Origin: Pyrenopolyporus hunteri
Lineage: Eukaryota; Ascomycota; Sordariomycetes; Xylariales; Hypoxylaceae
Reading direction: 5' to 3'
Length of the DNA stretch: 64,000 nucleotides
Assembly: GCA_902806595.1 (NCBI GenBank)
Contig: CADCXC010000005.1
Location: forward strand, 744,001-808,000
Shown here: piece by piece, positions 24,301-35,343 of the stretch
Position numbering within the stretch: position 1 is the first letter of the stretch
How the letters are laid out: each line of letters begins with the position of its first letter
Notes under the pieces: model-generated
What the model saw: the letters and a program-made list of their open reading frames with translations, nothing else
What the model was told of the DNA's origin: nothing
The model's database searches: none
Translations under genes and position numbers: made by a program

Positions 24301-25367
24301 GAAACCTGAAGCGAACCCAAGCCCCGGCGACTATCCTCAACTCGAACTAAAGCAATCGCCACTCGTTGTCGATTTGCAGAGAGCAGACCCATCTCAGCCT
24401 GTCCCTGAACCAGTGCAAACCCCATTGGTTAAGGTTCCCAAGGAGACGATTCAAGAGAGACGAGACAGAAAGTCGATATCCGACGACGGCGAAAAGAAAG
24501 GTCGGCGATCATCCTTGAGTATAGTTAGGGATTTCATCAAAGATCGTCGAACGTCTGTTGCTAGCAAGTCGACTGATAACCTGGCAATAATGTCCCCGAA
24601 TGGAGCAAAGTCTCCGAACAGGCCGCCTTCGGCTCACCAGAACACCAGCAACCTCGCGCGACGCCTATCAATCTCAAGCCGTCGCTCGTCCCTAAGCCGT
24701 GAACGTGATAATTCTTCGTCAACGCCCATGGCCTCGCCCGCCGTCCTCAGCGACAGCGGTTCTGGAGAGGAGGACAAGGGTGAGAAGAAGTCCACGACAC
24801 GAGCTTCTCGATTCATGAGGCGCTTGTCGAACTCTCTAAGCGGCAACCGTAAGAACGCGAGCCCGCACATATCCCCAACCGTCGCCGAGGAAGATGCGGA
24901 TCAGCTTGCCGCTTCGATGACCAGCGCATCTCAGTCTTCCCAACCGGCTGTAGTGGCGTATATGGGAGACGTAAACGTTCAGTTCCCAGACAATTTGCTG
25001 TGGAAGCGCCGCAGTATGTGCCTGGACACCCAGGGGTTCTTATTCCTGAATCCCATCCAAGGTGCTGCGAGTGGAAAGGACAAGGCCGCTGCTGTCGGCG
25101 GCAAACGTTACCATCTAAGCGACTTCCGCACCCCCTATATCCCAGACGTCGAGGTTCAAGAGCTTCCCAATAGTGTCGTCCTGGATCTTCTGGAGGGCTC
25201 TTGCCTTCAAATCGCCTGTGAAGATCGAGCCGGTCAGCTAAACGTACTACACGGTAAGTAACTCGAGCCCTGCTCGTTCAATTCCTATTCTTCGTTGACC
25301 GGTCTACTAACGTTGATTCGTAGCTCTTCAAGATGCGCATCAAAGCCATAGCTCTTTCGGGCAGTAA
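21382..25367 (+). CDS. ADF-H (cofilin-like) domain protein with long disordered region and PH-like C-terminus
   Basis: Four exons, 21382-21455, 21622-21809, 21936-25253 and 25324-25367, give 1207 residues. Residues about 22-125 look like an actin-depolymerising-factor homology domain: GGWFLLKYSNRDEVELL, RYRRRTVLLKYQPEDCSRL and VHFNAFCERFAPYDITFEI resemble the coactosin/twinfilin/Abp1 type. A Ser/Leu/Arg-rich linker, an acidic-basic coiled stretch (EEEEEEERERKRQ) and roughly 800 disordered Ser/Pro/Lys-rich residues follow. Many SPxK/TP sites there suggest kinase control. The last 110 residues, with DNLLWKRR, LDTQGFLFL, KRYHLSDFRTPYIPDVE and LQIACEDRAGQLNVLHAL, read like a PH-type fold. The last exon adds only 14 residues. 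A role linking actin to membrane or cortex is inference. The protein seems conserved in filamentous fungi but I know of no experimental name; Aim21-like annotation is possible. Confidence 0.85.
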
Positions 25368-26312
25368 GGCTTCTTGGAAACTTACCCTATTACTCTGCTT
25401 CCAAACGCCGAAAATTTTCTTGATTACGACAGATACCCGATCCTCTTTTCCGCCATCGTGCCGATAAAACGCATCCTCTGCATTTCCTTTTGTACTATCA
25501 GATTCATACAGTCTGACGACTCCTTTTCATTCCGGCAGCAATTGCCGTATCTATTTCCCACTTCCACGAGTTTGGACGGCTTGGGAGGACTTTAGACTTG
25601 TTCAATACTGCCCTATGAAGTTTGGTACCTTTGGGATTTCTCTTCTGCTCACCCCCATAAGGCAATGATCCTAAGTTAATCTCAATAATTGCTGCGGGGT
25701 CTGCTGTGTTTTCCCACATCTCACCAACAGTGAAGTGGCGTGGATGCTTACCGTTCTGCAGTCTCTTGATTAGGGGTGTTCGTGGAGACGGGTGGAAGAG
25801 AGATTCTGTAGAAGGAGGTGGTGTCTAGGCTTCTGTACATAATAACGGCATTGGCGTGAATCATAGGGGCACGTAATGTATCAATTAAAAATTAAAGTAC
25901 GAAAGCTATCTAATGTAAAAGTTCCTCCGTGTAGCGGGCGTCACGCATGGCTCAGCGTCACTCTTGTTTTTAGATGACAACGTGATGTGACTACGTTTAC
26001 CTTGCCTTATGCTTGTAGGGACTGGAAGAGACGGATAACAATTCATTGTTGTTAAGCAAGTCCGTTGACTACCTACCTACCTACCTAGGTACCTATACCT
26101 AGTATCGTGGTGTTTCTTTGTTCATGACAACGCTACCAAGAAAACAACGCGTGAGAAGTTCAACAACGAACGAGTGCGAAGACATACTAAATCACTAAAT
26201 CCTTTCTCCGAACCGCAAAGGAATATAAGTACCCAGTCATTCGGCATTGTGAATTGGTTCGATTCGATTGTGAATTATTTATATCCACGTTATTAGCTAA
26301 AAAGGAAGCGAT
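25368..26312. other. Intergenic region
   Basis: This holds the 3' flank of the ADF-H gene and the upstream region of the acidic-protein gene. A CTACCTACCTACCTAGGTAC tract lies at about 26068-26093. Nothing else was recognised. Confidence 0.6.
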
Positions 26313-27305
26313 ATGTTCGACGTACCGAAGAGTTTATGCAAGCCGGTCCTGGTAACAGTATTCGTCTACAGAAAAAAGTGCGATATGGGCGATTGCACCA
26401 CCTGCAAAGCCCCCGCGGCCTGCCCCAAAGGCATCTTGAAGAAAGCAACATGCGACAGTAGCGAGTGCGAAAACGAGAAACTCGCCGCCACGGTGCTCCA
26501 CGTCGTCTTCGACACCTACGTCGCGCGCGACCTGCAGACGGGCGAGGTCGTGCCCCCCTCCACGAAGACCCGCGCCGAGTACCTCGACATCGTCAAGAAG
26601 CGCAGGGCCGCGCGGATGGTGGAGCTTTTCAGGGCGCTGGAGGCCGCGAGGAAGTGTCTTACGGATTCTACGGAGAAGGCTGAGGAGAGAAGGAAGAGGA
26701 AGGAGGAGAGGAGGAAGAGACTTCAGATTCTGCTTGGGCCTAAACGCGCGCTGGGAGAGGGGGAGAAGGATGATGAGAAGGATGATGAGAAGGAGGACGA
26801 GAAGGAGAAGTACGCGGAGAACGAGTACGAGACGGATGCGGATGGCGCAGATGACGAACGCGACGATGACGACGATGAAAACGTCGACGGAAACGACGAC
26901 GACAGCGACGACGATAAAGACGACGATAGCGACGACGATAGCGACGAGGAGGAGGTCGATGTGAAGAACAAGAAGGGCGATGACGAGGACTACGAGGACG
27001 ACATGGACGGGGGCGTCGAAATCGTATTTGAGGATGACGGGAGCGATGGCGAGGGTGGCGATAATAGGGGCCATTATAACGAGGACGGTGATGGCAAGGA
27101 CGATTCCTCCGACTATGATTCGATTTTCTCAACCTCGTCGTCTGGTTTCTATACGGATTGGGACAACGACGGCGACGACGACGAATGGGAATTTGAATGG
27201 GAAGAAGACGAAGATGAAGACGAAGAATACAGGGAATGCAGCGACGGCCATGAGGTCGAGCCGGATGAGGAAGACAAGGAACAAGAGGTTCTGGAATTAC
27301 TCTGA
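26313..27305 (+). CDS. Highly acidic low-complexity hypothetical protein
   Basis: An uninterrupted 330-residue frame that I do not recognise. The N-terminal 60 residues contain eight or so Cys (CDMGDCTTCKAPAACPKG, then CDSSECE), suggesting a small disulphide-rich or metal-binding segment. A helical, basic stretch (about 90-145, with KKRRAARMVELFRALEAA and RRKRKEERRKR) follows, and then about 180 residues dominated by Asp and Glu. An in-frame ATG at 26385 (MGDCTTCK) may be the true start, since the first 24 residues are not typical. The acidic tail could bind histones or other basic partners, but that is only composition-based. The whole frame is repeat-like at the DNA level (GAxGAx), which also opens long antisense frames. 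Confidence 0.6.
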   Translation: MFDVPKSLCKPVLVTVFVYRKKCDMGDCTTCKAPAACPKGILKKATCDSSECENEKLAATVLHVVFDTYVARDLQTGEVVPPSTKTRAEYLDIVKKRRAARMVELFRALEAARKCLTDSTEKAEERRKRKEERRKRLQILLGPKRALGEGEKDDEKDDEKEDEKEKYAENEYETDADGADDERDDDDDENVDGNDDDSDDDKDDDSDDDSDEEEVDVKNKKGDDEDYEDDMDGGVEIVFEDDGSDGEGGDNRGHYNEDGDGKDDSSDYDSIFSTSSSGFYTDWDNDGDDDEWEFEWEEDEDEDEEYRECSDGHEVEPDEEDKEQEVLELL

Positions 27306-27702
27306 CCGCCTCATCGTCCTCCTCTTCGCTTGGGGCTACGTGGTACCTAACTAAAGGTAGGTCCTCTGCGACCCTCCCGTGCTACTCGCCGCTATGACTT
27401 TGTGAATAAAACCGTTAGATGTGATCTCTGTCGGAGAGGTATGATAAACAGCTTTTAATAAAGTTATCCTGGGTATTAGATATCTGTTTCCCCGTGCCTT
27501 ACTCCTCTATCTTTCTGCTTCTCTATCATACCTAATACGGTACGATAACTAAGCAGAAAAATAGTATAAACTCCCCAGCCTGATAACTCCAGGGAAGAAA
27601 CCTCCGACCTGTCCGTTAAACGCCTCCCTAATATCGAATATGGCGAGTCTTTCTTCGCCCTAGACTGCCCACCTTTCACCACCTGCTATAGCGTTATAAT
27701 AG
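27306..27702. other. Short convergent intergenic region
   Basis: This lies between the 3' ends of the acidic-protein gene and the Zn2Cys6 gene. AATAAA-like signals occur at about 27405 and 27458, usable as poly(A) signals. Nothing else was seen. Confidence 0.55.
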
Positions 27703-29475
27703 TTAGAGTGATAATGTCGCGACGGTTTTAATTAGATCATCGATATTTTCTTCTCGACGAATCGTTAGCTCTTTCTTGGTACCCGTCTTAATTCCGGTCA
27801 GCACCATCCGTAGCTCCGTACGGCCGTCGTCCCACGACGAAGAGCTCCATCTATATCTCGACTGTATGGGTATATGTCCAGAAGCGTCCCGATAGCGTTC
27901 CTCTAGCTCTACCAAGGCTCGTAGGCCGACCAGCATCGCCTTGTTCTCGAACCACGGCCCGGAAATCCGCTGGCAGAGACCCAGCGCCCTCGACCGTGTT
28001 TCGTAGTCGCGGCACTTACATACTAAGGAACGTAGCACCGGTAGTAGTTTGTCCTCGAACAGTGGCGGTAAAGTGCCATCCGGCGAGGTAGGAGTTTCCA
28101 ACACGGATTCCGCGAGATTAACTGCTTCTCGGCACTCGTCGAGGCGCGCGTCCCACCGGCGCTCCTGTTCGTCCAAGTCTTGGCGGTAGGAGACGTAGAT
28201 GCTATACATCTTCGCCTCGACCAGCCTAATCTTCCAGGTCCGGGTCTGGGCGGGATCTGTTTCCTGCTTCAGTTTCCCCGCTATGAATTCGCACCATCGG
28301 CTCGCTTGAGCTATGGCGAACTGCTGTTCCTCCTCGAACTTTGCGAGATCCACCGGGCGGTGGAACTGGTTGTTCTGGATGGCGCGGAAGCACCATAGCA
28401 TGATCGATGTCGTGTATCGTTCGAACCGCTGCTCTATCTCCTGCGGCGTTTCCGACCAGTTGGGGACGGCGTCCCGGAGCAGCCAATCTTTTTGGTAGAC
28501 TTCGCTCTTTAGTAGCGATGGGTAGAAAGGAGATAGCAGAGAGTTGAACCCGGACATGCGCGCGACAAAGTAGTCGGCTTCCCGGACGCCCTCGTCATCT
28601 AAGGCGGTTGATACCTTGGAACCACTATTTAAACTGGACATGGAACTCTCTAGAGTGAGGATAGTAGAGTGCATGAGCCGGTCGATGGCCTCCATGTTTC
28701 CCTGCATCGACTCGAAAATAATGAATAAAACGCTCACGATCAGGATGGTTCGTGGCGGGATGGACGCGCCCTCAAGGAACATCCGCGATCGAAACTTTGA
28801 AATTGCTTTCGTGTAGAACTGTAGCGCGGCCCGATGATATTTACTGGACAATGGACTGATAGCAGCCGCCGGAAATGTCCAGAGGGGGGCCGGTCCGGGG
28901 CCGGGGCGCTTGGACTGGTAGACCTGCTCCATCAGGGCGCGGCACAACGCGCCGGTGCCAAGCACGCTGTCCCTAACACACTCGTCCCTGAAGCTTTCGC
29001 ACAAGATCGTCCGAGACCAGAGGTTCTCGTACCCGTTTAAGCAGAGGTTGCGCACGACGATGTTCCGGAATAAATCGAAATAGAAAACTTCGTCTCCCCG
29101 GAACTGGTTGCACCCAATCCCTAGAAGCAGTCGCGTCATATTATTATCGTCGGTTTGAGATTTTGGTACGACGCCTTGTTCAGACTGATTTCCGCCTTGT
29201 TTCGGCCCAGGCGAACCGTATTGGCAGGGCAGGTCGCCCTTCTGACAGCGTCTACATCGTGGCCGGCCCTCATCGCATTTGACCCGTCGCGATTTACATG
29301 TGGTGCAGCCTTTGACTAAAAGTCAACGAAAGAGATCCCAGCCGCAAGAGCGAGGACGAACCCAAACTTACTTAAGCCTAGGTAGTTATTATGTATAAGT
29401 TAAAAGATGGGGACCCTTACCCGAGCGAACTTTGGGCTTACGAGCCCGTATGCGAGGTACAGATGGGGCGGTCAT
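27703..29475 (-). CDS. Zn2Cys6 transcription factor with fungal-specific regulatory domain
   Basis: A Gal4-type nuclear regulator. Exons are 29475-29421 and 29315-27703 (105-bp intron, GTAAGG donor), giving 555 residues. The first exon supplies the basic lead-in RARKPKVRS, which joins VKGCTTCKSRRVKCDE. The six cysteines at about 22, 25, 32, 39, 42 and 49 follow CX2CX6CX6CX2CX6C exactly. The ATG at 29139, the first in the long exon, would delete the zinc cluster and is rejected as start. The remaining 480 residues are helical and resemble the Fungal_trans_2 type middle region: conserved-looking blocks include YHRAALQFYTKAI, a helical core around LFIIFESMQGNMEAID, and SRALGLCQRISGPW. The target genes are unknown. 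Its divergent neighbour is the S28 peptidase, about 1.7 kb away. Confidence 0.9.
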
Positions 29476-31211
29476 ATCTAACTTGCGGCAGTTCACGAAT
29501 CTGTGCTCTCCTATGTATGTATGTAGTAAGCAACGGCGGCGCTAGGCCTTCGAGAGACCGGACTTCTATAGCGACGAAGATATATCTACGATGCGGGGGG
29601 CCCTCGACGACGATGCGGGTTGGTTTAATACGAAAAGTGGCGAAACCACCCCCTGAGTTCAATCTGCTTTTATCTCGACCCCAGGCCGCGTAACACGGAC
29701 CGCCGAAACGCTACGACTCGAGCGTTCCAAGGTGGGCTGCCCAATCCGTTAGCTTTGTCCGCCGGAGACTTTTCCTCTTCAGCCGCTTGGGAGGCAGGAA
29801 AGATATAACTGATAGAAATTTAATGCAGGTGAGTAACAGCTTCACACTTCTCTGGGGGGGTGGACATAAAGTGGAAATGCCGGAGTTATGAAAGCCCTGC
29901 GCCTCCGCGCCACACGCCCGGTCTCCTTGAATATATTATATTATTAGGCATCCTGTCGCGCTCGGTGTGGAGAGGAGGATTACTTATGCGGAATAGCGCG
30001 ACATGGTTCTGCTTCCAGGCTGAACCAACACCACGTGCGTATCTTCGATCCTCCTCCGCGCGATGCGACACCTTCGGTCCCGTGATAATGTGTTTAGACA
30101 ACCTCCGTTTGATATTGATCCTATTATATACCTACTCCCCTGTGAAGAAGCGCGAGGGACTCGGCTCCGGATAAGCAATCCTCAATTTAGCAACTTCTTA
30201 GGTGCCCGAGAACCAAGAAGTTGCCCGAGAATCTTACTCTATCGTTCTATATGGTCACTGAATATGTGCCGCAGGAAGAACGGACACAATAAGATCGATG
30301 GTAGTACAAGAATGCACATATATAAAAATAACTAGAAGCGCTAATAGATTATCCGATGATATAGACCGATATATTGAGCAGTCGTTAAAGTAAGTATGAT
30401 ACCGTTACCTACCCTACCTGTTTATGAGTCAAGTTAGTAACATGTAGTTTTAAGTAGATCGAACGGGGTTATACTACTAAATAAAAGCTCACATTTTATT
30501 GCCAACCGGGATACGTGAGCTAGCGGTATTCCAGAATCGTATACAACTAACTTACGACATTTTCCCCTCTTATTATATGCTATGTTCTATTCGGTGGATT
30601 TGATATCTTGCCCGCAAGATACCATAGCTCCTTGGATACATAGTCGTTGGAGGGGGGGAATAGAAAACCCCGCTTAAGATATGTAGATCTGCATCGGAGT
30701 GACACTAACTTTGGCGGTTACGAAGCTATAGATTTCATTCTAGCCTGGATACCTAAACAATGCAACATTCCAGTTCGAGACTTCTTCAACTTCCGGTTTC
30801 CTATGACGAAATGATTATGGAGAGTTGAAAGAAAGCACGGCTACGCTATGAGAGCTCAGATAAAATTTATTTCCTCAAAAATCCCCGGAATCCGGCCGGG
30901 TTTGAAGTTACACCTCCAATGACAAGCTTAGTTGGATAGTATCTAGTCAGCATGCAATGCCACGTCGAGCAACTTTCCTGATTCGGGGAGTGTTCGCGCT
31001 GCTCATAACCCGATTGGCGAGTTCGATTAGAACTACACAAGCGAGTTGACGTGCTAGACACGAAAGTTCACCACCTGATTACTGCATCGGTCGATTTTCG
31101 ACTATCTAGCTCTTCCGATTGTTCCTATATTAGGCACATAGGGGCCTTGGCTGCTTTTTTCTATCCAGGTACCCGTTTACTGGAATTGATCGCATCGCCA
31201 AGTCTAAGGAC
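29476..31211. other. Divergent intergenic region
   Basis: About 1.7 kb between the Zn2Cys6 regulator (-) and the S28 peptidase (+). No gene was recognised; small frames at 29860-30335 lack domain signal. The region contains the promoters of both genes. Confidence 0.6.
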
Positions 31212-33488
31212 ATGAAGCTGCGGTGGACCTCGACATGCCTTTTGGCTCTCCTTTCCCAAGATGCTGGGGCGCTGCAGATAAAGCGGGACACGCCTCGAGA
31301 TGAGCTTCAATATGATGTCCATTACTTCACCCAGAAGATCAATCATTTCCCCGACTCCGAGCTTTTCACCAGGTCGAAGTTAAGCAATGGCACCTTTAAG
31401 CAGCGATATTACTTCGATAGCTCATATTATAAGCCCGGTTAGTCCTCATGAAGCTCTACATGTTCATTCTAGCCATGCTAACCTCGATACAGGCGGGCCA
31501 GTATACCTATATATCTCAGGAGAAACGAGCGGGCCCAGTAGATTCTCTAACCTGCAGACTGGGATTATCCAGATTTTGATGCAGGCTACGAATGGCCTAG
31601 GTACGGCGTCTAACATGAATGAGAAGAAATAGAGAGATATATTGGAAAGAATCAAGACTGACGCGCTTGAAGGTGTCATTCTCGAGAACCGCTACTATGG
31701 AAATTCATACCCCTTCAAAACCAGCACCACGGACGAGCTGCTCTTCCTAACCACGAACCAGACCATAGCTGACAATGCATACTTCGCTCAAAACGCCGTC
31801 TTCCCCGGGATTGACGACGACCTGACCGCGCCCGGAACCCCGTGGATCCTGTACGGAGGCAGCTTAGCGGGCGCGCAGACAGCCTTGTCGATTAAGGTGT
31901 ACGGAGACATCCTCTACGGCGGAATAGCTTCCTCGGCTCCGATCAAAGTGGATGTGGGCTATCCCGAATGGTATAACCCTATCCAGAAGTACGCTCCCCA
32001 GGACTGTGTCACGCGAATCAACAGGATCGTGGATAACTTCGATCTGCTCGTAGCCAAGAACTTAACAGGTGCGATCAAGCAATTCAAAGCCCTCTTTGGT
32101 CTGGAAGTCTTGACGGATAATAGAGACTTTGCGGCTGCTATTGCGGTGAGTTTACTCTCCTCAAGGCTACTGAAGAATACATTTATAACTCTCGGCCACC
32201 TAATTCATGAATTCTTGTGGTTTCCGGCGTGGCTAGCTGCTTACTCGGTGTGTAGGACCCTATCGGAAACCCAGGATTCTACCATTCGAATACGTGGCAG
32301 GAATTGAACTGGAATTCCACGTACGGATCGAGGGACTTCTTCTATTTCTGTGGAAACGTGTCCGACATCGATGCCCCTGAAGAGATCACCCAGATTGACT
32401 ATGCGTTGGCAAAGCATACCAACGGCGAACCTTGGGTGTAAGACTTTTCCTGGACTATCTCCTTCAACTACTCTGCTCGCTACGTTTTTATTGGGGGCCT
32501 TTAACTCATGTTGGAACCTGAAGACTTATCCATAGTTGCTTGGTTAATGCCACTCTAAGCCTGAATGTGGACTAACACCATTTGTCTATGTAGTGGCCTT
32601 GGTAATTATGCCAACTACGTGAAGCGTTACACGCTCCCGCTATGTCCTTCCGGGGACTATAATAGCAATGATTGCTTTGTGAGTATACATTTTATCTCAT
32701 CCCCGAGGTCACTTAGCGTGCCAGGAGAGCTCCCCTGAAAGCAAAACCACCATATCTAATATGGCGAACCCCTAACTCAAAACATCTTACATCATCATAC
32801 TATCTCGCCGTCGTCGAGATGTTTCGCTTTAAGGGAGAATCCTATCATCCCCCACGCTTGGATTTCCTTGGGCTCACGAACGACTAACCCCTCCGCCACA
32901 GGGAACCCAAAACGCGTCAGCCTGGGCCAGCACGGCGAACACCGCCACACGCTCGTATCTCTACACGAGCTGTATAGAGCAGGTAAGAGCACCATAGCAA
33001 GGCAGCACACCATTCCCGAGCATGAACTAAACCAGCACATCAAGGGCGCATACATCGACGCCCCGAAGGAAGGCCCGGCCCTGCTATCCCGCGTGATAGA
33101 CACGACGTACGAACAGCAATGGTGCCGGTGGGCCTTCCCCCCGGGGCAGCACAACGCGATCCCGCCGACGCCCGACGTCGAGGCGTACAACGGGTTCGGG
33201 GGGTTCGGCCTCGGCGCGGACCGGCTCGCGTTCGTCGACGGGGACCAGGACGTGTGGAACGGCCTGTGCTACCACTCGCCGCTCGCGCCGCCGCGCGCGG
33301 CGTCGCCCGACCTGCGCCCCGAGCTCCTGGTCACCGGCGCCGGCCACCACTGGGACTCCTCCGGGATCCTGGACGTCGAGGCCGAGCCCCAGTTCATCCG
33401 CGAGGCGCATAGGTGGGAGGTCAGGACGGTGAGGAGGTGGCTGAGGGGGTTTGGGGAGTGGAAGGGAAAGAAGGGGAGGGGGGAGTAG
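31212..33488 (+). CDS. Secreted serine peptidase, family S28 (Pro-X carboxypeptidase-like)
   Basis: Seven exons (31212-31437, 31493-31600, 31673-32145, 32256-32437, 32594-32678, 32902-32982, 33045-33488) give 532 residues, normal for fungal S28 enzymes, which cleave after proline. The N-terminus has a signal peptide (about 20 residues, ending DAGALQ), then the family start YFTQKINHFPDS. Motifs: GGPVYLYISGE, ENRYYGNSYPF, nucleophile Ser175 in GGSLAGAQ (often GGSYAGAQ), ASSAP and YPEWYNPIQKYAPQDC. The probable catalytic Asp is in FVDGDQDVW (about 450-454) and the His in GAGHHWDSSG (about 486-487). Each intron is needed to restore family motifs; the 72-bp intron before GVILENRYYG removes an in-frame stop. 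Exon 7 is extremely GC-rich at third positions, unlike the earlier exons. The expected location is extracellular. Confidence 0.93.
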
Positions 33489-34545
33489 GGAGGGCGTGTA
33501 TGCGGGGTGGCTTGTAGGTGGCTCCTAGACTGGGCTTGAGTGTCTTGTAATGAGGCGGGCAATACGGGTTCCTAGATAGATCCCTTTAGACGTTCCACAC
33601 TGTGAATAGATCGTCATTGGAGGTGGTGATACATGTTCACGCTTTGGAAGACATGTCTCGTACTGACGCAGGCTAACCCCGTATCTAGGAAGTACCCCCT
33701 GGACTATCACTAATTCGACCTTTTACTACGCTCGGCCTCTTATGCTTGTGAGGTCTCGGTGTTGGAAATAGTGGGAATGCTAGGAAGTACATATGGAATA
33801 AGACAAGTAGATATATGTGTGTCTCTTGATCTCTACGACCGATGTGTAAAAGCATGTTAAGCTAGCATATTCTCAGTTCATAGGAAGTTTTAGAACAAGT
33901 TGTCTCTGGTAGTGAAACCGTCGGCAGCCGGGATCCCATCTCTCGGAACCCTTAGCTTGTGGTTCCTTATTCTCTCCCCAGTTTAGTAGAGCCATAAAGC
34001 AATGGAAATATCCGAGGCTATGGGTGGGAAGCCCGGGTAGGCACATTCTGCGGTTCAGTATATGTTTTCTGTTTGGTTGGGTCTATTGGTGTAACTGTGT
34101 ATTTTTATGGCTTAGATGAGGTCGGTTCTACAACGAGAAGGCCGATGGGAGAAAGAATCTGGTCTTTGAACCATTTACGGTATGGGCGTGTCTAAAATAG
34201 TTCTTCGGTTGGGTGGGTTGGAATATGATACTCACATAAGGGAAAGAAAGATCTTACAACAAGATTAGCGTTATCTCCGTCTTACAGCGTGAAACTGCTA
34301 ACTCCGTGACTAGAGTGATGCATGGACTATTGTTACAACTTGTAATGCGTTGGCTCTAAGTAACTCTATGGACGTAGCAGGTGATGTTTATGAGAAGTCG
34401 TGAAAGCCACTGAAGGCGAAACGTACCTAGGTAACTTTGGCACGGTCTCCACATGCGAAAGCGATTGGACGACAGCGTCTGGAGGGATACCGTAGCCTAA
34501 AATCTCTTTGGGCTATAGCGAGAAATAATCGTGCAAAGTTTCAAC
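33489..34545. other. Intergenic region, nothing recognised
   Basis: AT-leaning DNA between the S28 gene and the tRNA, with no domain-bearing frame. A TACCTAGGTAA word lies at about 34424-34434. Confidence 0.6.
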
Positions 34546-34630
34546 GGGCGCATGGCCTAATGGTAAGGCGTCAGATTTCGGTTGCCATGTCGACCTCTGA
34601 AGATTGCAGGTTCGATCCCTGCTGTGCTCG
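34546..34630 (+). tRNA. tRNA-Arg (anticodon UCG) with a 13-nt intron
   Basis: The acceptor arm GGGCGCA pairs with TGTGCTC (two G-U pairs), with discriminator G. The D stem is GCC/GGC. The anticodon stem TCAGA/TCTGA holds the loop TT-TCG-G, giving anticodon TCG at 34578-34580. A 13-base intron lies at 34582-34594, at the canonical position after base 37. The T arm is GCAGG-TTCGATC-CCTGC. The internal B box GGTTCGATCC is intact. Mature length is about 72 nt. Arg(UCG) follows from the anticodon. Confidence 0.92.
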
Positions 34631-34636
34631 CTTAAA

Positions 34637-34643
34637 TTTTTTT
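34637..34643 (+). terminator. RNA polymerase III terminator of the tRNA
   Basis: A run of seven T starts seven bases after the tRNA end, the standard Pol III stop signal. Confidence 0.85.
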
Positions 34644-35343
34644 CACCTATTCCCCGCATTTGGGGTATCATTTTACTTTTTGCTGAGACCGTTTTTTCAT
34701 CTTTTTTTTTTTCTATTGTATACTTTCTTCAGAATATGCTGAAATGCTTAAAACTTATACTTTGCTCCCTAGAGGGAATTTTGGTCTGCCTCGTCCTCTG
34801 ATGCTATGATGGAAGGGGCTTCCGGTTCTATTCCCGTTGCTTACCACCGAGTAAGGTACCTCTTGGCCAGTTACTCAACAGGCATTCTCCTCGTGTCGGT
34901 TCTTCCTTTCGTGCCCCGCCTTAGGCATGCTGCCCGTACATACCTAGGTAGGTACAACCTGCATGCGTGTACCTCCACGAGTACCCGGGTACGTGCTTTT
35001 AGCAATGTCATGACCGAGATCGGCCCACTAAATAAATTCCTCTGTGGAATAGAGTCATGCCTGCCCTGTAAAGTGACTCCAGCGCCGAGAGGAAAGCCCT
35101 ATTCACACCGCTGGGGACGATTTACAAACGCTATGATAGCGCAGGACTGTGCGCCTCCAGTTTCTTGCAATACAGTCCTTTGCTGGGCTTAGGTGCTACC
35201 AATTATCCCTACCGGACGCCTTTGTACGTTGGCTGGACAAGTAGACCAGCTGTCCGCTCCTTTCGAGTATCTTTTTATTTTCTTTCGCAATTAGCCGTGT
35301 AGTCTAGTAAAGAGACCGAATAGGCCGTATTCCGTCTTTCACG
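34644..35343. other. Intergenic region upstream of the sideroflexin gene
   Basis: T-rich just after the tRNA, then an ACCTAGGTAGGTAC word at about 34942-34954. The plus-strand frame at 34806-35192 has no domain signal. The rest is probably promoter of the sideroflexin gene. Confidence 0.55.

Noticed and set aside
26334..27074. 246-residue antisense open frame on the minus strand
   Set aside because: It is the mirror of the acidic GAx-repeat coding frame; no start context or domain.
29139..29139. ATG as start of the Zn2Cys6 regulator
   Set aside because: Would remove the zinc cluster; an upstream exon with basic residues and a GTAAGG donor restores it.
31601..31652. 32-bp intron to the TAG at 31630 in the S28 gene
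   Set aside because: Too short; a 72-bp intron ending at 31672 gives the family motif directly.
33084..33412. Shifted frames over the last S28 exon
   Set aside because: GC-rich shadow of the peptidase frame that carries the catalytic Asp and His.
34806..35192. 128-residue plus-strand frame after the tRNA
   Set aside because: No domain, and it spans a dispersed TACCTAGGTA word typical of intergenic DNA here.
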